Positions 43,343-53,317 of a stretch of DNA of 64,000 nucleotides are shown one piece after another; within the stretch, counting starts at the first letter, position 1, and each line of letters begins with the position of its first letter. The stretch is from an uncultured Prevotella sp. (GTDB lineage Bacteria; Bacteroidota; Bacteroidia; Bacteroidales; Bacteroidaceae): positions 11,363-75,362 of the forward strand of contig CAAGIW010000022.1 of the NCBI GenBank assembly GCA_900770025.1. Reading direction: 5' to 3'. Under the pieces are notes generated by a model that worked only from the letters and a program-made list of their open reading frames with translations, did not search any database and was not told the origin of the DNA. Position numbers and translations under genes: made by a program.

Positions 43343-46300
43343 ACCGACAAGCAATATCCAAATTCTTCACGAAGACCGCACGTTGGCAGCAATGTGCAGT
43401 CTTCGTGCTTGCGTTTCTGATGCCCTCATTGTCAGCAGATGCCAAGACCAAAGCAAAGAAAAAAGAGGCGGCTCCCGTGAGTGTGACTGAACTGAAAACC
43501 GAAAGGATGACTACACCCATGAGCATCGACACCCCCACTCCACGGTTGGGCTGGGTGATACAGTCAGACAGGAAGAACGTGATGCAGCAGTCGTGCAGCA
43601 TCATCGTGGCCTCAACACGCGAGAAAGCCATGCAACTGCAGGGCGACCTATGGACCGCCGAACTCAAGGGAGACCAGTCGCAATGGGTAACATACGCAGG
43701 AAAACCGCTGCGCAGCAACACCCGCTGCTACTGGCGCGTGAAGGTGGAAACCACCCAAGGGGCATCAGAGTGGAGCGATGTGGCTGAGTGGAACGTGGGA
43801 CTACTGAACGAAGCCGACTGGAGCGGACAATGGATAGGAATGGAAAAAGCCATGCCCTGGGATGTGGAAGACGTGCACAGCCAACTGAGTTCGCGCTACC
43901 TGAGAAAGGAATTTCAATTGGACAAGACCATCAAACGGGCCACACTCTACATCAGCGGATTGGGACTCTACGAGGCATACATCAACGGAAAGAAGGTGGG
44001 CAACAGAGTATTGGCACCCTCACCCACCGACTATCGACGCACCGTGCTCTACAACGCGTATGATGTAACGGAACTGTTGGACAAGGACAACGCCATCGGC
44101 GTGGTGCTGGGTAATGGCAGGTTCTACACCATGCAGCAGAACAAGAAGCCCTACAAGATTACCAATTTTGGCTATCCCCGACTGCGTGCCAACCTGGTTG
44201 TAGAGTTTTCCGACGGATCGAAGAAGACCATTGCCACCGACTCTAAATGGAAGATGAACGTGGATGGTGCACTACGCTCGAACAACGAGTATGACGGAGA
44301 GATATACGATGCACGCAAGGAGTGGACACAATGGACCATGCCCCACTACGACGACAAGCAATGGATGAACGCCGAGCGTGTGGGCATCCCCTTGGGCACC
44401 CTGCGCGGCGAAATGATGGAGGGCATGAAGGTGGTGAAGACAGTGAACGGCACCATCGTGAGCAGAACAGCCAACAAGGCTATCATCGACTTCGGACAGA
44501 ACATAGCAGGCTGGGTGAAGTTGCGCATGACACAACTGCAGAGCGGTGACACTGTGGTAATCAGATATGCAGAGAAGTTGGACAGCACCGGACAACTGTA
44601 CAGGGAGAACCTTCGCAATGCACTTTCTACCGACTACTACATAGCCAACGGCAAGGAAGACGGCAGGTGGTGGCACCCCATCTTCTCCTACCACGGCTTC
44701 AGATATGCCGAAATCAGCGGCCTGAAACAGCTCAACGATGCCGATATCACAGGCGAGGTAGTGAGCGACGAAATGACACAGACAGGTTTCTTCACCTCAT
44801 CAAACAAGACACTGAACAAGATATATGAGAATGCGGTGTGGGGAATATTGGACAACTACAAGGGTATGCCCGTGGATTGTCCGCAACGTGACGAGCGCCA
44901 GCCCTGGTTGGGCGACCGCACCAAGGGCTGCTTTGGCGAAGCTTATGTGTTTGACAACAACATGCTCTATGCCAAATGGGCACGCGACATCACCGAGGCA
45001 CAGCGCGAAGATGGATGTATTCCCGACGTAGCACCTGCCTATTGGAACTATTACAGCGACAACGTGACATGGCCTGCAGCACTGCCCTTCAGTATAGAGA
45101 TGATGCTGAACCAATATGGCGACAGGCAGCCCCTGCAAAGGTATTACCCTGCCATAAAGCGCTGGATGGAACATCTGAAATACCAATATGGCAAAAACGG
45201 CATCATGCCTCGCGACAAATACGGTGACTGGTGCGTGCCGCCAGAGGAGATAACCATGATACACAGTCAGGACCCGAAGCGCAAAACAGACGGCACACTC
45301 ATTGCCACTGCCTACTACTATCATCTGAACAGGATGATGGAACGCTTTGCCCTACTGCTTGGGATAGACGCCGATGCCACCGCCTTTGCCCAAGAGGCCG
45401 AGACAGTGAAAAAAGCATTCAACGACAAATTCCTGACCAAGAACCCGGGAACTGCAGAGGCAGCGGGGCATATACTCTACCCAGACAGCACTTTCTACGG
45501 CAACAACACTGTCACAGCCAACCTGTTGCCTTGGGCATTCGGTATGACAAGCGACGATTATGTGCGCCAAGAAGTGGAAAAGAACATCATCAAGACCATC
45601 ATCACCGACAACAAAGGACAGATTTCCTGTGGTGTGATAGGCGTACAGTGGCTGATGAACTCACTGACACAGATGGGCAGAGGCGACATTGCCTGGCTGT
45701 TAGCCACCAACAAGCAATATCCGTCGTGGGGCTATATGGCAGAACATGGGGCCACCACCATCTGGGAACTGTGGAATGGCGATACAGCCAGTCCGAAGAT
45801 GAACAGCGGCAACCACGTGATGCTGTTGGGCGATTTGGTGACTTGGGTGTTTGAATCATTGGCGGGCATACAGTATGACAAGGCTGAACCAGGATTCAAA
45901 CACATCATACTGAAACCTGATTTCAGCGTGGATGAGATTGACAACATCGACGGCAGTTACAAGAGCATCTACGGAAACATCGTGAGTCGATGGAAAAAGA
46001 AAAACGGTATGCTGCAATGGCATGTGGAAATTCCTGCCAACACCCGGGCCACACTGACACTTCCCAACGGAGAGAAAAAAGAATTGGGCTCGGGAGTCTA
46101 TGACCTGCAGGAGCCTCTGCCCGTGAGACATCCTGCCATCGTGGTGGATGAGTTCCTCTATACGGAGGCCTCCTTCCCCGAATGTCACTCCGCCACCATC
46201 ACCGAGACCAAGAAAGGCGACCTGATAGCCACCTACTTCGGAGGCACCAAGGAGCGCAATCCCGACGTGTGTATATGGATAAGCAAGAAGCCCAAGGGCA

Positions 46301-47217
46301 GCAAGGAGTGGCAACTGCCGCAGTTGGTGGCAGACGGTGTGTTCAAGACAGGCTCGGCAGAAGCCGCCCAGGCAGGACTTTCGGGCATAGACAGCACCAA
46401 CGCGGCAGCCAAAGTGGGTCCCATCTTTGACAAAAAGACGGCAAAGAATCCCGAGGGCTACCAGCGAAAGGCCTGCTGGAATCCCGTTATCTATGAGCAA
46501 CCGGGCAGCGGAGAACTGCAGATATATTTCAAGATAGGCAACAGTGTGGCCGACTGGAACGGATGGATGACACGCTCTACCGACGGAGGAAAGACATGGG
46601 CACCGCGCACCATGCTGAAGCCCGACTACTTGGGACCTGTGAAGAACAAGCCCATTGTGAACAACGGACGCCTCATTGCCCCCACCAGTATCGAAAAAGG
46701 AGGATGGAGACTCTACTTTGAATACTCCGACGACCAGGGAAAGACATGGAAACGGAGCGACTATGTGGAGGCTGACAAAGGTGTGCTGGCCATACAGCCT
46801 GCCATCTTGAAACTGAAAGACGGACGGTTGGCCGCCGTGGCACGCACCCGAAGCGAGCACATCGGCATCACCTACAGCAGCGACAACGGAGAAACATGGA
46901 GCAAACTGAAACTCATTGAAACACCCAACAACAACAGCGGTCTTGATGCCCTCACCATGAAAGACGGCAGGCATGTGATGATTTGCAACGAGCGACCCAT
47001 CCCACACGGCATCAAGAACGGCAAGGGTTTGCGCACACCGCTCTCGCTGATGATTTCAGAAGACGGCGAACACTGGAAGCACTGGATGACATTGGAAGAC
47101 TCGCCCATCAGCCAATATTCCTATCCCTCTATCATTCAGACTGCCGACGGCCACCTGCACTGCATCTATACATGGCGAAGGCAGCGCATCAAACATGTGG
47201 AGGTGATACCCGAATAA
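43339..47217 (+). CDS. GH78 alpha-L-rhamnosidase fused to a sialidase-like (BNR) domain
   Basis: A secreted protein of 1292 residues, signal peptide about 1-34. Residues about 50-910 are a complete GH78 rhamnosidase: N-terminal beta domains, then the (alpha/alpha)6 catalytic domain with DCPQRDERQPWLGD and the acidic patch following, MPRDKYGDWCVPP, and WGYMAEHGATTIWELWNGD. Residues about 930-1292 are a six-bladed sialidase-like propeller with four Asp boxes (STDGGKTW, SDDQGKTW, SSDNGETW, SEDGEHW). The C-terminal domain may act on an ulosonic sugar or an ester rather than sialic acid. The same pair of domains is known from rhamnogalacturonan II loci of Bacteroides, to my recollection. It overlaps the previous gene by 4 bp. 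Confidence 0.87.
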   Translation: MNRQAISKFFTKTARWQQCAVFVLAFLMPSLSADAKTKAKKKEAAPVSVTELKTERMTTPMSIDTPTPRLGWVIQSDRKNVMQQSCSIIVASTREKAMQLQGDLWTAELKGDQSQWVTYAGKPLRSNTRCYWRVKVETTQGASEWSDVAEWNVGLLNEADWSGQWIGMEKAMPWDVEDVHSQLSSRYLRKEFQLDKTIKRATLYISGLGLYEAYINGKKVGNRVLAPSPTDYRRTVLYNAYDVTELLDKDNAIGVVLGNGRFYTMQQNKKPYKITNFGYPRLRANLVVEFSDGSKKTIATDSKWKMNVDGALRSNNEYDGEIYDARKEWTQWTMPHYDDKQWMNAERVGIPLGTLRGEMMEGMKVVKTVNGTIVSRTANKAIIDFGQNIAGWVKLRMTQLQSGDTVVIRYAEKLDSTGQLYRENLRNALSTDYYIANGKEDGRWWHPIFSYHGFRYAEISGLKQLNDADITGEVVSDEMTQTGFFTSSNKTLNKIYENAVWGILDNYKGMPVDCPQRDERQPWLGDRTKGCFGEAYVFDNNMLYAKWARDITEAQREDGCIPDVAPAYWNYYSDNVTWPAALPFSIEMMLNQYGDRQPLQRYYPAIKRWMEHLKYQYGKNGIMPRDKYGDWCVPPEEITMIHSQDPKRKTDGTLIATAYYYHLNRMMERFALLLGIDADATAFAQEAETVKKAFNDKFLTKNPGTAEAAGHILYPDSTFYGNNTVTANLLPWAFGMTSDDYVRQEVEKNIIKTIITDNKGQISCGVIGVQWLMNSLTQMGRGDIAWLLATNKQYPSWGYMAEHGATTIWELWNGDTASPKMNSGNHVMLLGDLVTWVFESLAGIQYDKAEPGFKHIILKPDFSVDEIDNIDGSYKSIYGNIVSRWKKKNGMLQWHVEIPANTRATLTLPNGEKKELGSGVYDLQEPLPVRHPAIVVDEFLYTEASFPECHSATITETKKGDLIATYFGGTKERNPDVCIWISKKPKGSKEWQLPQLVADGVFKTGSAEAAQAGLSGIDSTNAAAKVGPIFDKKTAKNPEGYQRKACWNPVIYEQPGSGELQIYFKIGNSVADWNGWMTRSTDGGKTWAPRTMLKPDYLGPVKNKPIVNNGRLIAPTSIEKGGWRLYFEYSDDQGKTWKRSDYVEADKGVLAIQPAILKLKDGRLAAVARTRSEHIGITYSSDNGETWSKLKLIETPNNNSGLDALTMKDGRHVMICNERPIPHGIKNGKGLRTPLSLMISEDGEHWKHWMTLEDSPISQYSYPSIIQTADGHLHCIYTWRRQRIKHVEVIPE

Positions 47218-47289
47218 GCCAAGAACAGCAAAACGGGCATCAAAGAAAACGAGATTGCAACAAACGTGTTGACAGAAATACAGAACAAG

Positions 47290-49941
47290 ATGAAAGACAC
47301 ATTATATAATATATGTGGCAACAGAACATCGCAACGGATGAGGAAGGCGGTGCTTGCCATAGTCATGGCACTTGCCCCCTGCTTCTCCCTCCACGCCCTT
47401 GGCGGAGAGAATGCTGCCGACATGCCATCAGTGGCAGGACTGTTTCCCATGGCAAACAGCGGGCGATTGGTATATAACTTCAACCAAGGCTGGCGCTTCC
47501 ACTTGGGAGATGCCAAGGGAGCGGATGCCGTTGCCTTTGACGACAGCCAATGGACAGTGGTCAACGTGCCTCACAGCGTGCGCCTTGAACCTGCAGAAGC
47601 CAGCGGTTGCCGCAACTATCAGGGTGTGGCATGGTATCGCAAGCACTTCACGGTTCCGGCAGAGATGGAGGGCAAGGAGTTGACCCTGCATTTTGAAGCC
47701 ATCATGGGCAAGCAGGTGTTCTACGTGAACGGGAAAAAAGTGAAGGAACATTTAGGCGGTTATCTGCCCGTTACCCTGAACCTGACGGAAGCAGGAGTGA
47801 AGTGCGGAGAGACGTGTGTGGTGGCTGTGATGACCGACAATAGCGACGACAAGACCTATCCTCCCGGGAAGAAGCAGACAGCACTCGACTTCTGCTACCA
47901 TGGTGGGATGTACCGCGATGTGTGGCTCATCGGCAAGTCGCAGGTGGCCATCACCGATGCTTTGGAAGCAGGCAAGGTGGCAGGCGGAGGCATCTTCGTG
48001 CACTACGGAGATATATCGGAAAAAAACGCACAGGTATATGTAGATGTGGAAGTAGCCAACCACGGAAGCCGCACGGCAAACCCCACTGTAGAGGCACGCA
48101 TCAAGGACCATACTGGCAAGGTGGTGGCCACGATGAAACGGAAAATCAGCATTGCTCAGAGCGGCTGTGCCACGGCAAAACTGGGCACCACCCTGAAGCA
48201 AGCACGCCTGTGGAGTCCTGAACAGCCCTACCTGTATCGTGTGGAAATCAGCGTGAAGCAGGGCAAGCAGTGTGCCGATGGCGGTATGGTGAAGATAGGA
48301 ATCAGACGGGCAGAGTTCAAGGGAAAGGAAGGATTCTGGCTCAATGGCAAGCCCTATCACCAGTTGGTGGGTGGCAACAGGCACCAGGATTTTGCCTACG
48401 TGGGCAATGCTCTGCCCAACAGTCAGCAGTGGCGGGATGCCAAGCGGCTGCGCAATGCCGGCATGACCATCATCCGCTGCGCCCACTATCCCATGGATCC
48501 CTCGTTCATGGACGCCTGTGACGAATTAGGACTGTTTGTGATTGTGCCCACCCCGGGGTGGCAATACTGGAACAAGGCTCCCGAGTTTGGACAAAGAGTG
48601 CACGAGAACACCCGTCTCATCATACGCCGTGACCGCAACCATCCCAGCGTGCTGATGTGGGAACCCATCCTCAACGAAACACGCTATCCCGAAGACTTTG
48701 CCTTGGAGGCACTGCGCATCACACGCGAGGAGTTCCCCTATCCCGGAAGACCTGTGGCCGTGGCCGACGTACAGTCGGCAGGTGTGCGCGACAACTACGA
48801 CGTGGTATATGACTGGGCCGACAACATTGGCAAGGGAGACTGGCCGGAAGACAAGTGCGTATTCACCCGTGAGTTTGGCGAAATGGTGGATGACTGGTAT
48901 GCACACAACAACATTAACCGCGCATCCAGGTCGTGGGGAGAGCGCCCCCAACTGATGCAGGCCACAGCACTGTGCAACAGCATCAGCGAGATGTATCATG
49001 GTCAGCGCCAGTTCATAGGCGGATGTCAGTGGCATCCCTTCGATCATCAGCGCGGCTATCATCCCGATCCCTACTGGGGAGGTATCTACGACGCTTTCCG
49101 CCAGCCCAAATATGCCTACGAGATGTTCCGTTCACAGGATGCAGCTGCGGCTCCCATGGTGTTCATTGCCCATGAGATGACACAGTTTTCCGACAACGAT
49201 GTGACCATATTCTCCAACTGCGACAGCGTAAGACTCACCTTGTTTGAGGGAGACAAGACAGAAACGCTGCCCGTGGTGCACGATGCCAACGACAAGCCTT
49301 GCGCCCCAGTGGTGTTCAAAGGATTCTGGGATTTCTGGAAGGCCCGTGAATACAGTTACAAACAGCGCAACTGGCAACGGGTGTCTCTGTTGGCAGAAGG
49401 CATCAAAAACGGCAAGGTAGTGGTCACTGAAAAGAAGATGCCGTCACGCCGTTCGACCAAAATCAGACTGCGTGCCGACAAACTGGACAAGCCTTTGGTG
49501 GCCGATGGCAGCGACTTTATCGTGGTGGTGGCAGAGATTACCGATGACAACGGCAACGTGAAACGGTTGGCAAAAGACTGCATCCGCTTCAGCGTAGAGG
49601 GTGAAGGTTGCATCATTGGCGACGGACAAGACATCATGGCCAACCCAAGAGCCGTGGAATGGGGAAGTGCACCCGTGCTGATACAGTCCACGGGCAAGCC
49701 CGGACGCATCACCATCACGGCACAATCGGCCTACGAGGGCACCTACTCCCCCGCTGCCGACACGCTCATCATCCACAGTGTGGCGCCTGCATTGCCCGCC
49801 TGCTTCACCGACGTTCCGGCAAAGAGCAGCGTGGCACAGCGCACCAAGGCCCCCTCTTCTGCCACCATGATGACCGAGGAAGAGCGCCAGCGCACCTTGG
49901 AAGAGGTGAACAAACAGCAGGCTGAATTCGGCATCCAATAA
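47290..49941 (+). CDS. GH2 family glycoside hydrolase
   Basis: A secreted enzyme of 883 residues. The jelly-roll domain (FNQGWRFHLGD, WYRKHFTVP), Ig-like domain, and TIM barrel are in the usual GH2 order. The acid-base Glu is E463 in WEPILNET, and the nucleophile is likely E528 in FTREFGEM. C-terminal Ig-like domains follow. GH2 covers beta-galactosidase, beta-glucuronidase and, in rhamnogalacturonan II loci, arabinopyranosidase activity; which applies is unknown. Start 47290 (ATG) is preferred over a GTG at 47266; the ATG at 47338 would begin exactly at a classic signal peptide and is a good alternative. It is the last gene of the enzyme operon. Confidence 0.9.
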   Translation: MKDTLYNICGNRTSQRMRKAVLAIVMALAPCFSLHALGGENAADMPSVAGLFPMANSGRLVYNFNQGWRFHLGDAKGADAVAFDDSQWTVVNVPHSVRLEPAEASGCRNYQGVAWYRKHFTVPAEMEGKELTLHFEAIMGKQVFYVNGKKVKEHLGGYLPVTLNLTEAGVKCGETCVVAVMTDNSDDKTYPPGKKQTALDFCYHGGMYRDVWLIGKSQVAITDALEAGKVAGGGIFVHYGDISEKNAQVYVDVEVANHGSRTANPTVEARIKDHTGKVVATMKRKISIAQSGCATAKLGTTLKQARLWSPEQPYLYRVEISVKQGKQCADGGMVKIGIRRAEFKGKEGFWLNGKPYHQLVGGNRHQDFAYVGNALPNSQQWRDAKRLRNAGMTIIRCAHYPMDPSFMDACDELGLFVIVPTPGWQYWNKAPEFGQRVHENTRLIIRRDRNHPSVLMWEPILNETRYPEDFALEALRITREEFPYPGRPVAVADVQSAGVRDNYDVVYDWADNIGKGDWPEDKCVFTREFGEMVDDWYAHNNINRASRSWGERPQLMQATALCNSISEMYHGQRQFIGGCQWHPFDHQRGYHPDPYWGGIYDAFRQPKYAYEMFRSQDAAAAPMVFIAHEMTQFSDNDVTIFSNCDSVRLTLFEGDKTETLPVVHDANDKPCAPVVFKGFWDFWKAREYSYKQRNWQRVSLLAEGIKNGKVVVTEKKMPSRRSTKIRLRADKLDKPLVADGSDFIVVVAEITDDNGNVKRLAKDCIRFSVEGEGCIIGDGQDIMANPRAVEWGSAPVLIQSTGKPGRITITAQSAYEGTYSPAADTLIIHSVAPALPACFTDVPAKSSVAQRTKAPSSATMMTEEERQRTLEEVNKQQAEFGIQ

Positions 49942-49963
49942 AGAACGGAGGTACGATTCTAAG

Positions 49964-50029
49964 GGTGGATTCTATAAATATCTACTGAACCAAATACAAA
50001 ACGCACGAAGGATATTTATGGAATCCACC
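49964..50029. other. Long inverted repeat (19 bp arms)
   Basis: GGTGGATTCTATAAATATC (49964-49982) pairs with GATATTTATGGAATCCACC (50011-50029) with a single G-T wobble, around a 28 nt loop. The right arm is followed by an A-tract, not a T-run, so it is not a plain rightward terminator. It lies between the GH2 gene and the secreted-protein gene, and could be a processing or stability hairpin, an operator, or a tiny mobile repeat. Confidence 0.8.
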
Positions 50030-50135
50030 TGAAAAAAATACTTTGACTGATTACAAAATACAATCTGATACGTTATACATAAAAAGTCCGAAGAATCATA
50101 GATTGAAATATTTAACTTTTTAAAACTATTAGAAT

Positions 50136-51119
50136 ATGAAGAAAATTTTTACTTTAGTTGCCCTTGCATGCAGCGTTATCAGCGCCAATGCACAGGAGAG
50201 TTGGATTATCAACAACGAAGACGGCACCTTGAAGGCTGACTATGTGGCCAATGAGGACGCCTCTGCCATGTCTGTAGTGAAGTTCAGCACCGCCAATGTG
50301 GAAGGCACACACACCTCTGGTCCCGTTGCCGGCTATAACGATGGTACCACCACCCCATTGGAGCCCAAAGTGGACAACACTTGGAACGGCATCAAGTCGC
50401 AGGCGTTGAGCAAAGACGGCTCAGTTCCTCCTTTCTACTATGTGCAGGGCAAGGGAAACCCCGTGAACTTGGACAAGATTGCGTGGGAAGAGATTGTGAC
50501 CGATGACGTGCCCACCGGCAACTATCGCGCCAAATGGGATGACGCTTACTACACTCCCGATGGCACTGCAGGTCTGCCCAAGAACGGCACCTACGTTACT
50601 CTGACCGCCAAGGTGGCCGGAACCATGAAGGCAGGCATTTGGGTGAACAAGGGTAATCGCGACGTGTATGTAGTGAAGGCAAGTGATGCCAAGGCACTGG
50701 CTTTTGGTACTGACGTGAAGGTTTCTGGCTATGTGCAGGCCAGCAACTGGGAGATTGAAGACCAAGAGAATCCTCTCTACGGCTATATGATGTTCCAGGA
50801 AGAGATTGCCATGAAGGGTACTGAGGGAACCGAGGCCTATGTTATCGGTGCAGGCAACCGTCCGGCATGGGTATATCTCACCTTTGCTGCAGCAGCAGGC
50901 GAGACCTACTACATCTTCTGCAAGAGCACACAGGTTGGCTTCAGCGGCTTTGAGTTCACCGCAGGTGGCGCCGATGGTATCAACAGCGTTTCTGCTGCCG
51001 GTTCACAGAAGGTGGCTGCCTACTTCACAGCAAGCGGTGCTCGCGTGAATGCTCCTGTAAAGGGCATCAACATAGTGAAGTATGCTGATGGCACAACCAA
51101 GAAAATCATTAAGAAATAA
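50136..51119 (+). CDS. Secreted protein of unknown function
   Basis: A protein of 327 residues with a clear signal peptide (about 1-19, ending SANAQ). Two beta-rich segments follow: about 20-140, and about 150-275 with KNGTYVTLTAKVAGTMKAGIWVNKGNRD and TYYIFCKSTQVGFSGFEF, resembling a carbohydrate-binding beta-sandwich. The last roughly 40 residues (YFTASGARVNAPVKGINIVKYADGTTKKI) resemble the short C-terminal domain of many Prevotella secreted proteins, similar to type IX sorting tails. No catalytic motif is seen. Its place inside the locus suggests glycan binding, which is inference. Confidence 0.75.
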   Translation: MKKIFTLVALACSVISANAQESWIINNEDGTLKADYVANEDASAMSVVKFSTANVEGTHTSGPVAGYNDGTTTPLEPKVDNTWNGIKSQALSKDGSVPPFYYVQGKGNPVNLDKIAWEEIVTDDVPTGNYRAKWDDAYYTPDGTAGLPKNGTYVTLTAKVAGTMKAGIWVNKGNRDVYVVKASDAKALAFGTDVKVSGYVQASNWEIEDQENPLYGYMMFQEEIAMKGTEGTEAYVIGAGNRPAWVYLTFAAAAGETYYIFCKSTQVGFSGFEFTAGGADGINSVSAAGSQKVAAYFTASGARVNAPVKGINIVKYADGTTKKIIKK

Positions 51120-51187
51120 CAACAAGAGACAAGGTAGGTTCAACAGGGTTTGAACAAAACTCTTGAGCACCAATCCAACGATTTACG

Positions 51188-51224
51188 ACAGTATCGGGGT
51201 GGAAAACTCCGGTACTGTTTTTTT
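51188..51224 (+). terminator. Terminator after the secreted-protein gene
   Basis: ACAGTATCGGGGT (51188-51200) pairs with ACTCCGGTACTGT (51206-51218) over 13 bp (two wobbles) around loop GGAAA, followed by seven T residues. It separates the enzyme block from the SusC/D block. Confidence 0.92.
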
Positions 51225-51357
51225 ATTCTCCCCTTCATCCAATCTTGGCCATATAGTTTTCTCCACTCCACGGCGCACATTCTGCAACTCACTTATATAG
51301 AGAATGATACATCTTTCCCATAAAACACAGAACCTTTTCAACCAATAATGGATTACC

Positions 51358-51489
51358 TTCCGCACGAAAAACCGTCAGATTTCGCACGAAAAACCATCAG
51401 ATTCCGCACGGGAAACCAACTGATTTCGCACGAGAAACTAACAGTTTCTGCACGAGAAACAAACAGTTTCTCTTGGAAAATGCAAACTG
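51358..51489. repeat. 22-bp-period intergenic repeat array C (6 units)
   Basis: Six units of exactly 22 bp start at 51358, 51380, 51402, 51424, 51446 and 51468. The core is TTTCGCACGAAAAACCATCA and variants. Each unit keeps a short dyad TTTC/GAAA around GCAC; the fifth (TTTCT-GCACG-AGAAA) appears to change both arms together. The sequence differs from arrays A and B, but the period is the same. About 290 bp of AT-rich DNA with no gene follows. Confidence 0.85.
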
Positions 51490-51780
51490 AAACTGTTCCC
51501 TCAGAGTGCAGAAGCATCGGAACGGGAGGCCCATTCCCCCCACCCTCGGCAGCATCTGTGTCGTTTTGCTCAGTCATCTGACCACATCCACTGAATTTCT
51601 GAAAAACCTTTTATCTCTCCTTTTGGTTACATTCTTCGACCGGTTTCGTTATATATTTGAAATATTTTACTAAATTTGCATAAAGGCAAGCCTAAAACAT
51701 CGACCAAAAGGGGGGGTATTGTGCTCCCATTTACTACTGTTTACGACTATTTTACATCTTTCAAGAGAAGAAGAATAATC

Positions 51781-51788
51781 TATATTTG
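51781..51788 (+). promoter_or_regulatory. -7 element of the SusC/D operon
   Basis: TATATTTG fits TAnnTTTG, 22 bp before the ATG at 51810. A second match, TAAATTTG, lies at 51671-51678. No strong TTTG lies at the correct distance for either, so activation by a regulator is plausible. Confidence 0.5.
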
Positions 51789-51809
51789 TTGAACTTTAAC
51801 AATCGCTTT

Positions 51810-53282
51810 ATGAACAAAAGAACATGGATTGAACTTGCCAAAGGCACCATGCACCACAAGTGGGTTACTGCTTGCTGCATCGGTATTGCCGGAATGATGG
51901 CAGCATCTTGTGCGCAAGATGGTTTCGATGAAGACGAACAGTTCGTTTCCGAAGTGACCAATGCCGTGATGGCCTCGCCCAACAGCGACGACATCACCAT
52001 CACGGCGAGTGCCGACGGCAAAACACGCACTGCCACATGGCCCCTTGTGAAGGGAGCCGGCGGCTACCTTGTGACTGTTATCAACAAGGATTTGCCCGAT
52101 GAACCCATTGTAAAAGACAGCATCGTGGATGGCTGCAGCGTTACCTTCAAGAGTGAAGAGGATGTGAACTACCTGCTCACCATCAAGACTTTGGGTAACG
52201 CAAAGAACAACAACAAGGATGCAGAACAGGCAACAGAAAAGAATTTTTCTACCTTTACTCCCACCTATGCCGTGATTCCTGCTGGCAGTGACTTGAAGAC
52301 TTATTTCGACACCAATCCCCTGCCTACCGACAAAGTTGGTGAGGAGTTCAACTTTGATCTGGAGGCCGGTGCCACATATACTATGTCTGGTGCGGTGGAT
52401 TTCGGTGCTTTCCAAGTAACTCTGCGCACCAACAGCAAGAAGAACAATGCCAAGATAGAGATGACTGGTGAGGATGCCGGTTTCATTCTCTCCAACGGTT
52501 TCACGCTGAAGTATTTGGACATTGACTACACCAAAAGCAATGCAGGATTGTTGGTGATGAGCACCACACCCGCCATTGAACCGCAAGAAGGAAGCAGCAA
52601 CTACTTTGTAGTCACTCCACCCATCAGAGTGATGAGCTGTAACATAGAAAACCTTCGTTCACACATTTTCTATGACAGTTCTGTAAAGACCTGGCTTCCC
52701 ACCACTCTGATTATAGACAACACGGTGATACATCTTGCTACCACAGTGACCACCATCAAAGACCAAGGCTATATTTGGACAAACAAGGGTAATGGTTTTA
52801 TCAAAGACCTCACCATCAGCAACTCCACCGTGTACAACACCGGAGAGATTGACGTGAAGTATTTTGTGCAATATGGCGGCATGGGTATCAGTAACACTTC
52901 TTTCTGGGACAAATGCTCTATCAACTACACCAACTGCACATTCTATGAAGTGTGCAAACAAGGGCAGTGGGGCAACTACAATGGCATCCAAGGAAAGAAA
53001 ACCTCCTATTGGGTAATGAAAAACTGCATCTTCTACAACTGCAGTGCATCGGGTGTGGCACGCCGTTTCCTCCACGGAAGAGGCAATCAGGAAACAGCTA
53101 CCTTTGAGAACAACACATACATGAAAGCTGACGGCACCTTTGACACCCCCACTCCTTATGACAACTCGGGCACACAGATAGAGGAAGACCCCTGCTTTGC
53201 TGACCCAGCCAACGGAAACTTCACCATCAGCGGCCCCACCCAAGTGGCCAGAAGAACAGGTGATCCTCGCTGGCTTCCCTAA
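51810..53282 (+). CDS. DUF4957/DUF5123-like outer-membrane lipoprotein
   Basis: A lipoprotein of 490 residues, with lipobox Cys in MAASCAQDG at about residue 31. A fibronectin-like domain (about 45-130) is followed by a right-handed beta-helix region (about 150-470) with repeated N-rich turns (LIIDNTVIHL, LTISNSTVYNTG, INYTNCTFYEV, WVMKNCIFYNCS). The C-terminal DPRWLP and FTISGPTQVARRTGDP resemble the DUF5123 proteins found in Bacteroidetes pectin loci. It probably binds glycan at the cell surface, like SusE/F proteins, but stands before SusC. Start 51810 is chosen because the -7 element overlaps the upstream extension. Confidence 0.78.
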   Translation: MNKRTWIELAKGTMHHKWVTACCIGIAGMMAASCAQDGFDEDEQFVSEVTNAVMASPNSDDITITASADGKTRTATWPLVKGAGGYLVTVINKDLPDEPIVKDSIVDGCSVTFKSEEDVNYLLTIKTLGNAKNNNKDAEQATEKNFSTFTPTYAVIPAGSDLKTYFDTNPLPTDKVGEEFNFDLEAGATYTMSGAVDFGAFQVTLRTNSKKNNAKIEMTGEDAGFILSNGFTLKYLDIDYTKSNAGLLVMSTTPAIEPQEGSSNYFVVTPPIRVMSCNIENLRSHIFYDSSVKTWLPTTLIIDNTVIHLATTVTTIKDQGYIWTNKGNGFIKDLTISNSTVYNTGEIDVKYFVQYGGMGISNTSFWDKCSINYTNCTFYEVCKQGQWGNYNGIQGKKTSYWVMKNCIFYNCSASGVARRFLHGRGNQETATFENNTYMKADGTFDTPTPYDNSGTQIEEDPCFADPANGNFTISGPTQVARRTGDPRWLP

Positions 53283-53317
53283 TACCAATCTCCTATAACG
53301 AATAAAAATCACAATAT

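Noticed and set aside
51358..51489. CRISPR array
   Set aside because: The 22 bp units are directly adjacent with no unique spacers; same for the arrays at 25563 and 33501. No cas genes.
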